DNA from: Acanthacorydalis orientalis
Taxonomy: Eukaryota > Arthropoda > Insecta > Megaloptera > Corydalidae
Direction of reading: 5' to 3'
Assembly (NCBI GenBank): GCA_034766995.1
Contig: CM068317.1
Location: forward strand, 38,574,749-38,638,748
DNA: 64,000 bases
Below, piece by piece: positions 24,637 through 35,352 of this stretch. Numbering within the stretch: position 1 is the stretch's first letter; each line of letters starts with the position of its first letter. Below the pieces are notes generated by a model. That model saw nothing but the letters and a program-made list of their open reading frames with translations, had not been told where the DNA came from and did not search any database. A program made the translations under genes and the position numbers.

Positions 24637-25904
24637 TTAGGGTGTAACATATTAAATTGCGGAAGTTGTAGGTGAGAATTAAAACCCAATATTTTTTTTT
24701 AAAAAAAAAAAACAAAATAAGCTCAATCACCTTCAGCTTGCTCTCTTTCCAACGAGAAATCAGATTTTTTATCCCATTTTTATAAAAATCGACATTTTCA
24801 GAGCTTATAAAGTCTTCGAATCCTTGAATCACTTCTGTTTGTTTCGGATTTTTTTATGTTTTAAATAATATTCCAAGTGGCGAAAAAGATGATGAGTCTG
24901 TCGGCGAAAGAGCTGTTGAATTAGGGGGATGCGGTAAAATTTCATAATTTAATGAATTGAATTTGGAAATTGTGATTCTAGATGTGTGTGGTCGAGCATT
25001 GTCTTGCAATAGTATTGGCCCACATCTATTGATTAGCATTGGCCGTTCTGTTTTTAAATTTTCATTCATATTGTCGATTTCGCAACAATATGAATCGGCT
25101 GTAATTGCTTCGCCTGGTTTTAAAAAAGAATAATGGATTATTCCCTTATTTGTCTACCACACAGTAACCATAAGTTTTTTTTGGTATAATGACGGCTTAG
25201 GTGCGTGTCCTGAAGCTTCATTTGCATTTAATCATTGTCCATATCTTTTTCTGTTATCATATACAATCCACTTTTCATCACAAGTAACGATTCGATTTAA
25301 AAATGGCGTTTATCATTACGAATCATCAATGGAGAGCACACCTCTAAGCGACTCAGTTTCTGATCATCTGTCAATTCGTGCGGCACCCACTTATTCAGCT
25401 TTTGCAGCGAGGTGACGAGAAACAGTCATAACACTAACACTCAAATCACATACGAGAGCTCGAACTGTTGTATGTGGATTAGTTTCCACCATGACTCTCA
25501 AATGTTCTTCGTTCGCAATGGTTCTGGACATTCCTCGAGGCTCATTGTCGAGATTCATATTACAGGAACGCATTTTTCTGAACCATAATCGAATTGTTCT
25601 CTGGCTAGCCGACCCTTGTCCGAGAGTTTCATTGATATTTATACCTGCTACCATTGCTTTGTGTTCCAACTTGAATTCATATAAAAAAGTAGCAAGTAAA
25701 AAATCATTTGTGAACACCATCCTGTTAAGGGGTATAAAAAAAATAAAAATAACAACAATAACTCCGTATTTAAAAACAATCGAGGGTACAGTACACTAAT
25801 TAGTTCCAAATAGCTGAACTTGTAAAATATTGCACAGAACCTTTCTCAATCGCGGTCGACCTCTGACTGACTGAAATTCGGAAACTTGATATGTTACAAC
25901 CTAA
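24637..25904 (-). mobile_element. Mariner family D, full length, best-preserved copy
   Basis: Left end TTAGGGTGTAACATATTAAA after TA (24635-24636); right end is the inverse, ATATGTTACAACCTAA, before TA (25905-25906). The length is 1268 bp. The transposase is on the minus strand, and all three catalytic Asp codons and both DNA-binding helices can be followed, with only a few breaking mutations. Confidence 0.93.
24660..25720 (-). pseudogene. Mariner family D transposase, few lesions
   Basis: From the minus-strand ATG at 25720: the N-terminal helix-turn-helix block (FLYEFKLEHKAM, RTIRLWFRKM), a second helix block (TTVRALVCDLSVSVMTVSRHL), then, after a frameshift near 25400, the mariner linker NKWVPHELTDDQKLSRLEVC. 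A further frameshift leads into NRIVTCDEKWIVYDNRKR with the first Asp near 25270. The second Asp is in LLQDNARPHTSR (about 25000). The third is in LSPTDSSSF (about 24905). A nonsense codon at about 24851 separates this from the C-terminal IQGFEDFISSENVDFYKNGI and SRWKES. The catalytic triad is intact at residue level but the frame is not, so it is inactive as it stands. Confidence 0.9.
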
Positions 25905-25975
25905 TATATTGAATAGTTATATAAACTGATTGATAATAAATATATGGATATTTATGAAGTCAATTATTTAAAATA

Positions 25976-25978
<3 letters not shown>

Positions 25979-26006
<28 letters not shown>

Positions 26007-26007
26007 A
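25979..26007. repeat. (TA)n microsatellite
   Basis: Short TA run. Confidence 0.9.
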
Positions 26008-26098
26008 ATATGAATGGGAGAGATTATTACTAGGAGAGAATGATATTAATTCTATCGAGCCATAACCTTAAATATAAAACGCATTAAGCGTTGAATTA

Positions 26099-26560
26099 TC
26101 AGTGTCGAGGAGACAACCCTATCAGAAATAAATTGGAAGAGCTCCGTCGTGTAAGCCATTTACCGCTACATAAAGTTCTCAACGCTCCGTGTTGAGTTTT
26201 CATCGGCGGGCCGTCACCTCGTCTCGCTCCCTCGCACATCCAACAGTATATCGTTCGTACTCTATCGATATTTAAACTCCGACCACCGCCGGTTCGATTC
26301 CCGACGGACCGTCCGCACACATCGACGCCACCGTACATATGTGCGCGAGTCCCGTAAACAAATTTATTAATAAATAATAACTCTGTCGAGCGTAAAGTTA
26401 CTCGGGTTGGATACGTGCGTTCCGAACTGCATTCGAACAATAAATCATCAACAAATGAGCGTATGATCCCCGATATACAGCGAACTGTCGACCCGTTCTA
26501 AACTGTACATTGCGCCGTTCGATGGATTCTAGTGTGAATTATCGATATTTTTTAATTCTG
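26099..26560. other. CpG-rich island in AT desert, function unknown
   Basis: Markedly richer in C, G and CpG than its surroundings. A 113-codon minus-strand frame (26099-26440) crosses it but matches nothing I know. GGTTCGATTCCC at about 26290 resembles a tRNA B box, but no cloverleaf or A box can be built. It may be a promoter, an unrecognised exon or an older transposon. Confidence 0.35.
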
Positions 26561-26598
26561 GATAATATTTGTTGCGGCACGATTAGTGTAACTATTCA

Positions 26599-27649
26599 GC
26601 CGTTTGGAGCCGGACGTCGGTCTAGGAATCCAGTGATGTTTTCCAGAGAAACTATGGTCTCAGAGCGCTATCTTTTGGTTGATATATTTAAAGATCACTA
26701 ATCTCTCTCTAATGAGACTGAATTTGGACTAAATCTTTTATTAGAAAAAAAATTACGGTCGTCCGAAAATCAGAAAAATCGCGGTTTTTTTCATTTGAAA
26801 ATCTATAAAAATTGTGAACTTGAAAATTAGATTCAATGACATTTTTTTTCTAAAAGTTCATTATTGGATGAAAGAGTATAAAAAATTTCGAGACTCTACG
26901 TTCTCCACGTGCATCCCAAGAAAAATTTAAACTCTGTGTGCAGCCATACTTTTTGATTTTTTTCCTGTCAAAAAATATTCTTGTCAAAAATTATTCTTGT
27001 CAAAAAAATGACTAGAAAAACCAACAAATGGTACAAAAAACTTTTCTTCCATATTTTCGATCTTACAATCTACAACGTATACGTTATTTATTGCCGTGTG
27101 AATCGTAAAGGAATGAGTCTTGCTGACTATAAAATCATATTGGCTTCACATAATGTTCAAACAGTTGATCCAAATGCATCTTCAACGAGAAGTCCAAATC
27201 CACACCGATCGACGCTTGATTTTCCGCATAGAATACCGTCAGATCATGGTCAACGAGCACAGTGTGTAGTTTGTAAAGCAGGTGGAAGATACCGACGTCC
27301 AAATACAAGATGTGATCGATGCGAAACCGTTTCGTGCGCACTTGCTTGTTTCAAAATTTTTCACACTCAACAGTAAAGTTATTTCTGCAAATTTTCACCT
27401 GTAATCAATTTTTCCGTTTCCAATTATATATTTCAAATCAAGATATTTACGTTTTCTCGAATATTATCACCGATTTTCCACGATATATTAGATATGAAAT
27501 TTCTAATCACTAATCTGAATTAACATATTGTTTCTTGTAACAGACAAATTTGCAATTTTTATTTTGTTCACAATAAAAGAATGTCCAATTAATCGAAAAA
27601 TATTTGTTAAAAAATTTAGATCCCTTTCCCTCTGCCCGGCTTCAAAGGG
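26599..27649 (+). mobile_element. piggyBac family 2, copy 1 (core-deleted)
   Basis: Right end CCCGGCTTCAAAGGG is followed by TTAA (27650-27653). The left end, after TTCA (26595-26598, probably a mutated TTAA), begins GCCGTTTGGAGCCGG. Taken inversely, both ends fit CCCTTTGRAGCCGG. Length 1051 bp. The interior keeps only the C-terminal end of a piggyBac transposase. The sister copy is 60204-60913. Confidence 0.88.
27001..27376 (+). pseudogene. piggyBac transposase C-terminal fragment with Cys-rich domain
   Basis: The frame 26981-27376 reads for about 131 codons. From KTNKWYKKLFFHIFDLTIYN (27013-27072) it follows the last part of the catalytic fold, where piggyBac proteins have a conserved Trp and a hydrophobic helix. 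GMSLADYKIILA follows. The end carries a zinc-binding pattern: CVVC, then CDRC, then CALACFKIFH with a final His, the RING- or PHD-like domain that binds the element ends. The catalytic Asp residues lie upstream and are gone. The nine codons before 27001 come from a duplicated TTCTTGTCAAAAA at the deletion junction and are not native. The frame is unbroken over this fragment, notable for such an old copy. Confidence 0.9.
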
Positions 27650-27682
27650 TTAATAATGTTGTTGGAATCAAGTTTGAAATTT

Positions 27683-27685
<3 letters not shown>

Positions 27686-27734
<49 letters not shown>
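27686..27734. repeat. (AT)n microsatellite
   Basis: AT run 33 bases beyond the piggyBac TTAA. Confidence 0.93.
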
Positions 27735-27735
<1 letters not shown>

Positions 27736-28854
27736 CATTTCACTTTGACCAAAACAAAGAAAATCCGAATAAAAAAGTTCTAATTTATACAATTATTTTT
27801 AAGAGTATATACAAAAAATGTTCGATATTGAAAAATCTGTTAAAAAATTTTGAAAATAATCTGTAAAAAAATGTGTAAAATATCGTTATTTTTATACGTT
27901 CTGCATTTCTCTTGATGTTTAGAAGTCACGATAATACCTAATCTATTTTTCTTTGTGTTACTGAAATTTTAATAATATCCATGTTTATAATCGATAAAGA
28001 CATTGTGCATCTCTGACTACCATTTCATATCATAAAATATCAAATAAACACTTGTGTATGTAAAGACTACGTATTACGGCTATCAACAGATTTGCCTTTA
28101 TCACGATTACCTATTTACCCAATCATTACAAGACACATCGAGTTAAAACGTATATAGGACATGTATCTATTGTATGTATATATTTGTAGAGCAGGGTCTA
28201 AGTATTGTCCGTTAAATGAAGTAATAGACTATCAGAGCTCCATTCGACTTAGTTTATAAGAAGAGAACACGGCATCGTCGACTCTCCAGCACCATGAAGA
28301 TCACTGATAAATGAACGGACCGCGGAACAGGAACAGTGGGAGTCGGTAGTGTGTGTGTGTGAGTAGCGTCATGTTACATTTCACATGGTCGACCGCGTTG
28401 TCATCCCGTGCGCATGAAATGGCCTGAAACCGCCGAGCCACCTCAGGCGCGCACACATCCTCCACCGAATACGAATCCAAAACACTATTCTATAGTAGAA
28501 TGTACGGTTAAGAGCCTCCGTCGCTTCTTGTAAGACGGGCGACGTGTAATTTTAATACTGATGAGATTCTACGTACTGTTTAATATTTTCATCCTAAGTT
28601 ATTAAACGTTTATTTCGTGTCTCGGTTATTACAATATGAACCACCTGATTGAGATATAAGACTGTATAAGACATGCACACACACACAGATTTCAGAATGA
28701 TACACACATACATGATCTGTACGGCTTTGAATGTAATAATTATTAACGGTAGTGAATATTAAAGGAAATTAAAGACATAAGAAACTAGTTGATTATAATT
28801 GTGAAATTGCTAACAAAAGGTATCAATGTTGAATAATTTTTTTTTCTTTCTCTG
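27735..28854. other. Non-coding DNA with CpG-richer core at 28160-28560
   Basis: AT-rich flanks around a less AT-rich core. The core holds (GT)n at about 28353 and an ATG-containing GC-rich patch near 28293, but no coding frame of note. I could not match it to any element. Confidence 0.4.
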
Positions 28855-29190
28855 TTCTCCCCATCTGCCTCCCAGTGTAGGAGCGGTCTCGATCCATACA
28901 TCCATCTCTGCTACTGGTCAATGTCTTCATCTCCTTGCATGATGCTTCCTCACCGTCTTCCAAGCTGCTCTATGTATCCCTCGTACATAGTTCTTGGTTT
29001 CTTTCTTCCACTTCTTCATTAGGGCCTTGCTTCTAAATATTTCCTCAATTTACTTCCCTCATCTGGTTTGCATGCATGTCCATACTACTTCAACTGTCTC
29101 TCTTCCGAAATATCTTTCATGGTCCATACATCTAAGCTTTCCCTAATCCTCTCATTTCTTATGCAGTCTCTCCTTGTTTTCCGTGCTACT
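28855..29190 (-). pseudogene. Non-LTR retrotransposon 3' end (reverse transcriptase C-terminus)
   Basis: Translated on the minus strand with frame changes, this gives the C-terminal block common to many insect RTE- and Jockey-like elements. It begins RRDCIRNERIRESL, then EERQLK, a stop, YGHACKPDEG (the usual RQLRWYGHV-type motif, here with the Trp codon turned to a stop), then RSGRKKPR and later W-R-like residues near 28870. This is the part after the polymerase core, so no catalytic motif is present. The GC content is higher than the background. It ends against the plus-strand fragment at 29200. Confidence 0.7.
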
Positions 29191-29199
29191 CACAATACC

Positions 29200-29560
29200 T
29201 TTCGACGGTCCGTTCTCGTTAGAGAGCGCGTCTCCTAGGTGGCGGATAGGGGAGCTCTCTTCGGAGGGGTGGTCTAACCTTAAAGAGGACTCGTAAACAG
29301 GAACCCAATGCCGGGGGGTATATCCTGGCCACCCCTGTCTCCCGAGGGGATAAATTTCGTGGGACCAGTTGTCCCGCGGTAACGGGGCCTCTAACCCTGG
29401 GCTAATTACCCGCCTGGAGTATAGCCGATTCAGAGTAGAATAAAGAGCTTCGAAAATGGACAAATTGGACGAAGTAAACACGGTGCGAACAAGGATCTGA
29501 GATTTAGAACATGGAACATACGCTGATCACCAACTACAGTGTTTCCTGTCATACCACAAC
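29200..29560 (+). mobile_element. Non-LTR retrotransposon 5' region with start of endonuclease
   Basis: The most GC-rich piece of the window. It has leader-like sequence with GGGGTATATCCTGGCCACCC at about 29315, and a plus-strand reading near 29486-29525 of KDLRFRTWNIR followed by a stop, the usual first beta strand of the AP-type endonuclease of non-LTR elements (TWN motif). No more of the endonuclease follows. It lies head to head with the opposite-strand 3' fragment to its left. Element family is inferred; the TWNIR match is the only coding evidence. Confidence 0.5.
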
Positions 29561-29649
29561 ACCTTTGAAGCCCTGTTGTGGCACGAAAGGGAACGATTTG
29601 TAGAACAGACACGCCCATTTAATGCGGATCGGCGATTCTGTGCCCCTTA

Positions 29650-30109
29650 ATTACAGTCGGTTATGTAAAGTAAAAACGCAAGAAGATAAAAATACATCGA
29701 CACTACCGCTATATTATAATAGAAATTAATTAACTTTTACCTTTCACAGACGAGCACGATAAGATCTCGATCGAAAAATCCCTGTAAATAGAAAAAATGT
29801 TGTAAAATATATAAGTACAGATATAATTTTTACATCATGTCAAAAAATAAGAAAAAAGAAATATTTTTATTTTAATTTTATAAAGTTTCATCTATTATAT
29901 TTCGTTCGTCGTTCGTATCATGTTATGAATCAATTTCCGCATTTAAAAATAAACATTTTAATAAAATTCATATAAATTAATAAAAAGGGTACGATTCGAG
30001 ATTAAAAATTGATTGTGTTAAATAATACTTTTGGTATACAATTTTAAATCAAGTATGTATGTTTGGTTATCTATAATATAGTAGTTTTAAATTAAACAAA
30101 TTAATTTCT
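29650..30109. other. AT-rich non-coding DNA
   Basis: Nothing recognised. Confidence 0.5.
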
Positions 30110-30355
30110 TTCATCTCAGAAATCACAAATACGATTCGAGTGCCGAACTACAGAAAAGTTAAATTTTTCTATACCGTGGCGGTTTGAGAATGATAGAATC
30201 GTCATCGAAATGGTCATAATCAACAATGAAAAATGATGTTCAATCATTATTGAACATTTTAAATAGAAATGTATTCGTGAGGTGAAAAAACAATCATTTT
30301 AATAAGTGAATTTAGACACAGTATCAAAATTGTAAGGTTTGAGAAACGCTGGCCT
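30110..30355 (+). repeat. Decayed repeat family H, copy 2, with hAT-like end
   Basis: The right end read inversely is CAGCGTTTCTCAAACCTTAC, which resembles hAT termini of the CAG-GTTCTCAAAC kind. The body shares landmarks with 12400-12610. No left terminus was found and no coding frame survives. Confidence 0.5.
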
Positions 30356-30439
30356 AACTTACATTTTAATGAAACGTACAAGTTTATAAGATTAATATGA
30401 ATCGGCGATATAAAAACTAAAATTTCGTACACACAATTT

Positions 30440-30462
30440 CATATATATATATATATATATTT
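30440..30462. repeat. (AT)n microsatellite
   Basis: Short AT run. Confidence 0.9.
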
Positions 30463-30609
30463 TAAACGTATGAATCAGTCAAATCTCACATTTATTATGA
30501 TTCATTTCCTTGCGGATATTTTCATATTCCGTGATATAAAGCGACAGAATTACATAATTCCCAGAAATATAAAAAAATGTACTAAAAGTGTGTTATTCGA
30601 TAAATTTAT

Positions 30610-31860
30610 GAAGGCCATTCAAAAATGACCAGTAATCAGTTTTTATTCTTTTCGTTTCGTTTGTCTGATGCGATGAAAACGAAAAAATCGATTTAAGTTA
30701 AAATATTAAAGGCTGCATTAAAAGCCACTGTTTTTGTGTTTTTTTTTGAGCATTTATTTCAATAACAAGATGTGTGAATACATTAATTAAAATATTTGTT
30801 CTCGGAAGCTATGACTTTTTCCCACTTTTTTGGCAGAAGTTGAATTCCGCGACAAAAGAACGGTCTGTCTTTTAAGTCAATCCATTCAGCAAATTAATTT
30901 TCGACTTCTCCGTAATTATGGAAATGTGTATCTTCCAAAGCGCGTTACATCGATCGAAACAGATAGTAATCGCTTGGGGCCAGGTCCGGAGAATAACGTC
31001 GAGTGCGGGAGAACCTCCCAATCGAGCTCCATCGGTGTTTGTTTCACAGCTATAACAACATGGGACCGAACTTGGTCATGGAGAAAAATCAGTCTTCGGC
31101 GATTTAATGCAATTGATGATCGTTTTTGCATCAAATTATCATTCAAACGGTTCAACTGTTGTCGATAACGTTCGACTGTGATTTTTTCCTTCGGTTCCAA
31201 TGGCTCGTAATACACGGCACCCTCCATATCCCATCAAATAGAGAGCATTGCTTTGAGACCGTGGATGTTTCGCTTTGGTGTCGATGTTGATGGCTGGACA
31301 GAATCAACCCATGATTTCTAGCGTTTTGGTTTGTCGAAATAGATCTATTTTTCATTACAAGAAACTCTTCTTTTTATGCCTTGCATGCAAAGAAATCGAG
31401 ACTTGTAAACGATTAGCAACGGGACTTTCGGTCAATTCATGTGGCAGACATCTCCCTTCTTTCTGGATCTTTCCCATGGCTTGTAAACGTCGTGAAATGG
31501 TTGACTTATCGATATCGAGCTGTTGAGCCAATTCTTTGAGTGCTTGAGCAGGATTTTCTTTTAATAGAGATTGCAGTTGTTCATCTTCGAACTTTTTCGA
31601 TTGACCTGACCATTATTTGTCGTAAACGTCACAATCAGCACTTTTGAGTCGTCGAAACCAAACTCTACATAATGTTTCCGATGGAGCAGATTCGCTATAA
31701 ATTTTTGCAAGAAATCGATAAGCTTCAACTGCACTTTTTTTCAACCCAAAATAGTATAGAAGTACACACCGGAAAAATAACTTATCGTGTTCCATTTCAA
31801 TTCGGTTCTAGAAAAGCACTTGTGTAAACAAAGTATGGCGTCTGATGATTGAATTTTAGT
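30610..31860 (-). mobile_element. Mariner family E (mauritiana-like), decayed
   Basis: Bounds are approximate because I could not pair the terminal repeats. The minus strand covers a whole transposase from N-terminus (31795) to near the C-terminus (30830). Of the mariners here, its protein looks most like the Mos1/mauritiana group. Confidence 0.85.
30830..31795 (-). pseudogene. Mariner family E transposase, dead
   Basis: From the minus-strand ATG at 31795 (MEHDKLFFRCVLLYYFG): first DNA-binding helices with SAPSETLCRVWFRRLKS, a stop near 31613, then FEDEQLQSLLKENPAQALKE and STISRRLQAMGKI, and a CLPHEL linker at about 31440. The first-Asp region near 31340-31370 is broken by stops, and its Asp is not readable. 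YIYFDK-like and KSWVDS-like residues can be followed. The frame 30916-31227 gives WDMEGAVYYEPLEP, YRQQLNRLN, and FLHDQVRSHV with the second Asp. The third region reads PHSTLFSGPGPKRL: SPDLAPSDY is lost to a frameshift. Several lesions make it inactive. Confidence 0.9.
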
Positions 31861-31864
31861 GGGA

Positions 31865-32836
31865 AATGCTCATACTTCAAAACGACATAAGAGACACATA
31901 TCACTGCCTACAGTATAAAACCCATCTACACGTGAACAGCGACATTCAATGCAACCTTCTATCATTTATAACCCTTTTCGGCAAGTCTTTTCATTTGACA
32001 TTTGTCCCTGAGAATCCGAAACTCTTTTTAAAAAAAACATCACACTTGTAAAGTACAGAAAAGACAATCGCACACGTCCTGTTTTGTCGATCATCAGGAA
32101 CGCATTTCAAGCCGAATTACTGGTAATTAGTCGACCGGTCGCGGACAGGTACATTGGAACAATACAATGCGGAAGCTGGACACATAACCGCGGTCGAAAC
32201 GAAAAAAAAACACACGCAACTAGACACAAAACATAACGAACAGCTAATGAGAACGACATTGGCTTTTGTTGACCAATGATGATAGGTCAGTGTGTAATAG
32301 CCATTGAATGGAATGCTGCATGTGATTAAATGATATTGTTGAAAAAATGATCACCGCATGCATATACGTTCATCCTTTCAATTCGTGTCATCATTCTCAT
32401 TGTCGATGTGTCGTTTGAACCTGTTACTCTCTTTGTACGAATTGACATAACATTTTCACCCTTTTAACATTTTTCACGAACCATTCATTCGTGTGTATAA
32501 TCAACATTTCGGTCGTGTTCATTTTCATACTGCCGTTTGTAATGTCAGGACGGTTAATACAAAAAATAAAATTATACACGATACATCAAAAATAAATAGG
32601 TTTATGTAAGCAAATTATATTAAACGTGTACGGAATATGAATTAGCTACAATGAGAAGAATTAAAGATCTACAGCGACTGTGTAAAAAAGACACAAAAGG
32701 AAATACACACTTGTAAATGTTAATCAAGTATATTTGTATGCAATTCTTTATTTTCTTATACAGCGTTTAAAGACACATCGTTGTGTTTCGTTTTAGAAAC
32801 TAGTCTTGTATGTTAGAATATGAATTTCTCTTCTTA

Positions 32837-32897
<61 letters not shown>

Positions 32898-33536
32898 GGT
32901 TTTAATTAGTTTGTGTTCTTCTGTGAAAAATTAACTTTCATGTTTTCACTTTTCAATAATACTCATTATTGTTCTTTATTGCATCCGTTTAAATTCTATT
33001 TAAAGTACGATTTCAGATAATACATGTTCACGCATGTAGAAGATGTTTCGAAAACAATATAATTAACTTTTCAGTTGTAATATATATTGAAATAACTACT
33101 TTATAAACTAAGAATGTCTTATCTCTGTTCGAGCGAAAAATCAAACGTTCTTCTATTTCGTTTATGGCGGATTAAATATATATTTTTATTTATAAGTAAG
33201 CGGTTTTATTATTTGTATATTGAAAAAAGAAATAAATATATGAAAACAATAAAACGAACACAAATTCGATATAATGTAAATCGCACAGTGAAGTTCTAGA
33301 ACTGTGTCTAAATTTACTTTCACAAATGGATCTTCCACTCGCCTCACAAACTGCATACGAGTTGATGATACAAAGCTTGTTAGAAGTTTATCGGATTGGT
33401 AGGAAAATAATTACGGTTGTTTTCTGGATTCTAAACTTAATTTTTTTCAATGGAAGTGTCATTTCATACGTTTATGTTAATATCACTTTAAAGTCCATTT
33501 TTCAGTCTGCATTTGAGTACATCAACTTCGATTTTA
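31865..33536. other. Non-coding DNA between mariners
   Basis: Contains a less AT-rich stretch at about 32080-32560 with no recognisable frame, a (TA)n run at 32838-32895, and near 33290-33345 an inverted short match (AAGTAAATTTAGACACAGTTC) to repeat family H. The 61- and 76-codon frames at 33114-33556 are not recognised. Confidence 0.45.
32838..32895. repeat. (AT)n microsatellite
   Basis: AT run of about 58 bases. Confidence 0.95.
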
Positions 33537-34669
33537 TTAGGTTGGTGCGAAAATAATTGCGGTTTTTATCATTTTTAAGTTTGGCGACGATTTTTCTAGT
33601 TACCGTTATCTTTTGTTATAGTCATGTGGTATATCATTATTAAAAATTAGCATTACTGATTTCAGCTTGTGTGTACTGTTTTCAATCTTTAGTAATGTTG
33701 GATACAACCTCTTAAATTAGTCATGGAAAAAGCAAATTCGCGCGATTTTGTTGTACAAGTTAAATTGGGAACAAGTTTAAAGCAACAGAAAATGCTCGAA
33801 ATACCAAATTTGTTTTTGGTGAAGAGTCAGTTAGTGAATGTACAGCTCAACACTGAGCCTAATTGGAAAAATAAGCCCTGAGCCCTCAACTTGAGCCTAA
33901 TTGGAAAAATAACAAAGCTGGATACATAAGTACCGCATGAATAAAACAAACAAACAGCAATTCGACGACACGAAGTCTGATCTGCGCTTCTTTTGCATAA
34001 AAAAATGATTCATTTCTTGATCGCATTGTCACATGTGATGAAGAGTCGATTCTTTACAACAATCGGAAACGTTCATCACAGTGGTTAGACCTAGGAGAAA
34101 CACCAAAACAGTTTCCTAAACCGAACCTTCATGAAAAAAAGATTATGGTCGCTGTTTGATGATCTGCAGGTGATATTATTCATTACAACTTTTTAAATCC
34201 TGGTGAAACAATAACGACAGAAAAATATTGTAAAGAAATTAAAAAAAAAGCATGAGAAGTTTCATCGTTTACGGCCAACATTATTCAATCGAAGAGGACC
34301 AATTCTTCTTCATGACAACGGCCGACCACATATGTCACAAGTGACTTTAAAAAAAAATTAAATGAACTGGGTTATGAAACCTTATCTCACCCACCGTATT
34401 GTCCGTACCTGTCTCCGACAGATTATCATTTTTTTTTTAAACATTCGAGTAATTTCCTAGAAGAGAAAGATCCAGCATCAGCTCACAATGCTTTCGATTA
34501 ATTCGTTAATTCCAGAACTCAAGAATTCTCTCTTATAGGAATAAATAAACTTGTTTCCCGTTGGGAGAAATGTGTCCAGGCCAATGGTCTTAATTTTGAT
34601 TAATAAATATAGTTTTCAACTGATTTATGCATCTTTATACTCGATACGTAAAAACCGCAATTATTTTTG
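33537..34669 (+). mobile_element. Mariner family B, copy 2
   Basis: Left end TTAGGTTGGTGCGAAAATAA after TA (33535-33536). The right end is cut within the terminal repeat, after CCGCAATTATTTTTG. Inside, the sequence jumps from CTCAACACTG to GAGCCTAATTGG, removing the second DNA-binding helix block present in copy 1, and a GAGCCTAATTGGAAAAATAA unit is duplicated in tandem (about 33855 and 33893). Confidence 0.92.
33722..34520 (+). pseudogene. Mariner family B transposase with kept second Asp
   Basis: An ATG at 33722 starts MEKANSRDFVV. After the internal deletion and duplication, the catalytic part begins at VTCDEESILYNNRKRSSQW (about 34026), where the Trp of DEKW is replaced. The second motif is HDNGRPHMS (GAC at 34314-34316), so the catalytic Asp survives here, unlike copies at 19245 and 40675. 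The third, SPTDYHFF, lies near 34405-34430. A poly-A slip and several stops prevent expression. The missing DNA-binding helices alone would make it inactive. Confidence 0.88.
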
Positions 34670-34830
34670 AATGAAAATATTTTAAAACACAATCTTATAA
34701 ATGTGTATACTTCTGAATCAATCGGATAAATCGCACCGACGTGCGAGTAAATAAACGAACGATGAACAAGAATGTTAAACGAATCGATTCGTTCATCGTA
34801 CGCGAACAATGATCAAATATATCTCAATGT
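34670..34830. repeat. Flanking repeat F, copy 1
   Basis: From TATACTTCTGAATCAATCGG to ATCGATTCGTTCATCG this stretch matches 41423-41540, which also lies downstream of family B mariner ends. The shared phrases include GTGCGAGTAAA/ATGCGAGTAAA and AAGAATGTT followed by GATTCGTTCATC. The 69-codon minus frame here is a by-product. Confidence 0.7.
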
Positions 34831-34849
34831 AATACAATACACACTGTAC

Positions 34850-35060
34850 AGATCATGGCGGCAGTATGTAAGTTTTAATACCTTATATATGGTACTCGTT
34901 TAGTTAATCCAATAACAGTGAAGATTACGTGAATAGTGGCGGTTCTAGGTCAGGAAATTTGAACGCGGCCGTGGCAACAGGGGAGAGCGCCCACATGCGC
35001 TTCGAGTTCGAACTCGGCACAGTCTAAACGACGTACGTACAACGTAAGTATACTACGTAC
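34850..35060 (+). promoter_or_regulatory. CpG-rich patch with two GTAAGT donors; possible 5' exon
   Basis: An ATG in good context (GATCATGGCGGCAG, ATG at 34855) is followed after 13 bases by GTAAGT (34868). A second donor-like CAACGTAAGTAT lies at 35040-35051 after a GC-rich run containing GCGGCCGTGG. Together these look like alternative first exons in an AT desert, but no downstream coding exon or acceptor was tied to them. Weak inference. Confidence 0.25.
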
Positions 35061-35281
35061 ACGTTGGGGAGAAAATTATAAGGGATCCACACACGTGGAA
35101 TATTATTATTGTTATTACAAAGACTAAAAGCAATTCGGGAAGAACGCGTCGACGTAGATTTCATTCGGATAGCCAGCATATTACATTTTGCTCACTGATA
35201 TTACACTTCTTGGTGAAGTCGTTGGAGATTTAACAATTGCTGTTGTACGTTCGCCACGATATAGTTTCATTTATATACCTG

Positions 35282-35285
35282 TGTG

Positions 35286-35350
<65 letters not shown>
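35282..35350. repeat. (TA)n microsatellite
   Basis: About 68 bases of TA with one early G. Frames of Tyr-Ile across it on both strands are artefacts. Confidence 0.95.

Positions 35351-35352
<2 letters not shown>

Noticed and set aside
25491..25799. 102-codon plus-strand frame
   Set aside because: Antisense shadow of the mariner D DNA-binding region on the minus strand.
26286..26300. GGTTCGATTCCC, like a tRNA B box
   Set aside because: No matching A box, acceptor stem or T stem pairing beyond two base pairs.
30830..31168. 112-codon plus-strand frame
   Set aside because: Antisense shadow of the mariner E catalytic region.
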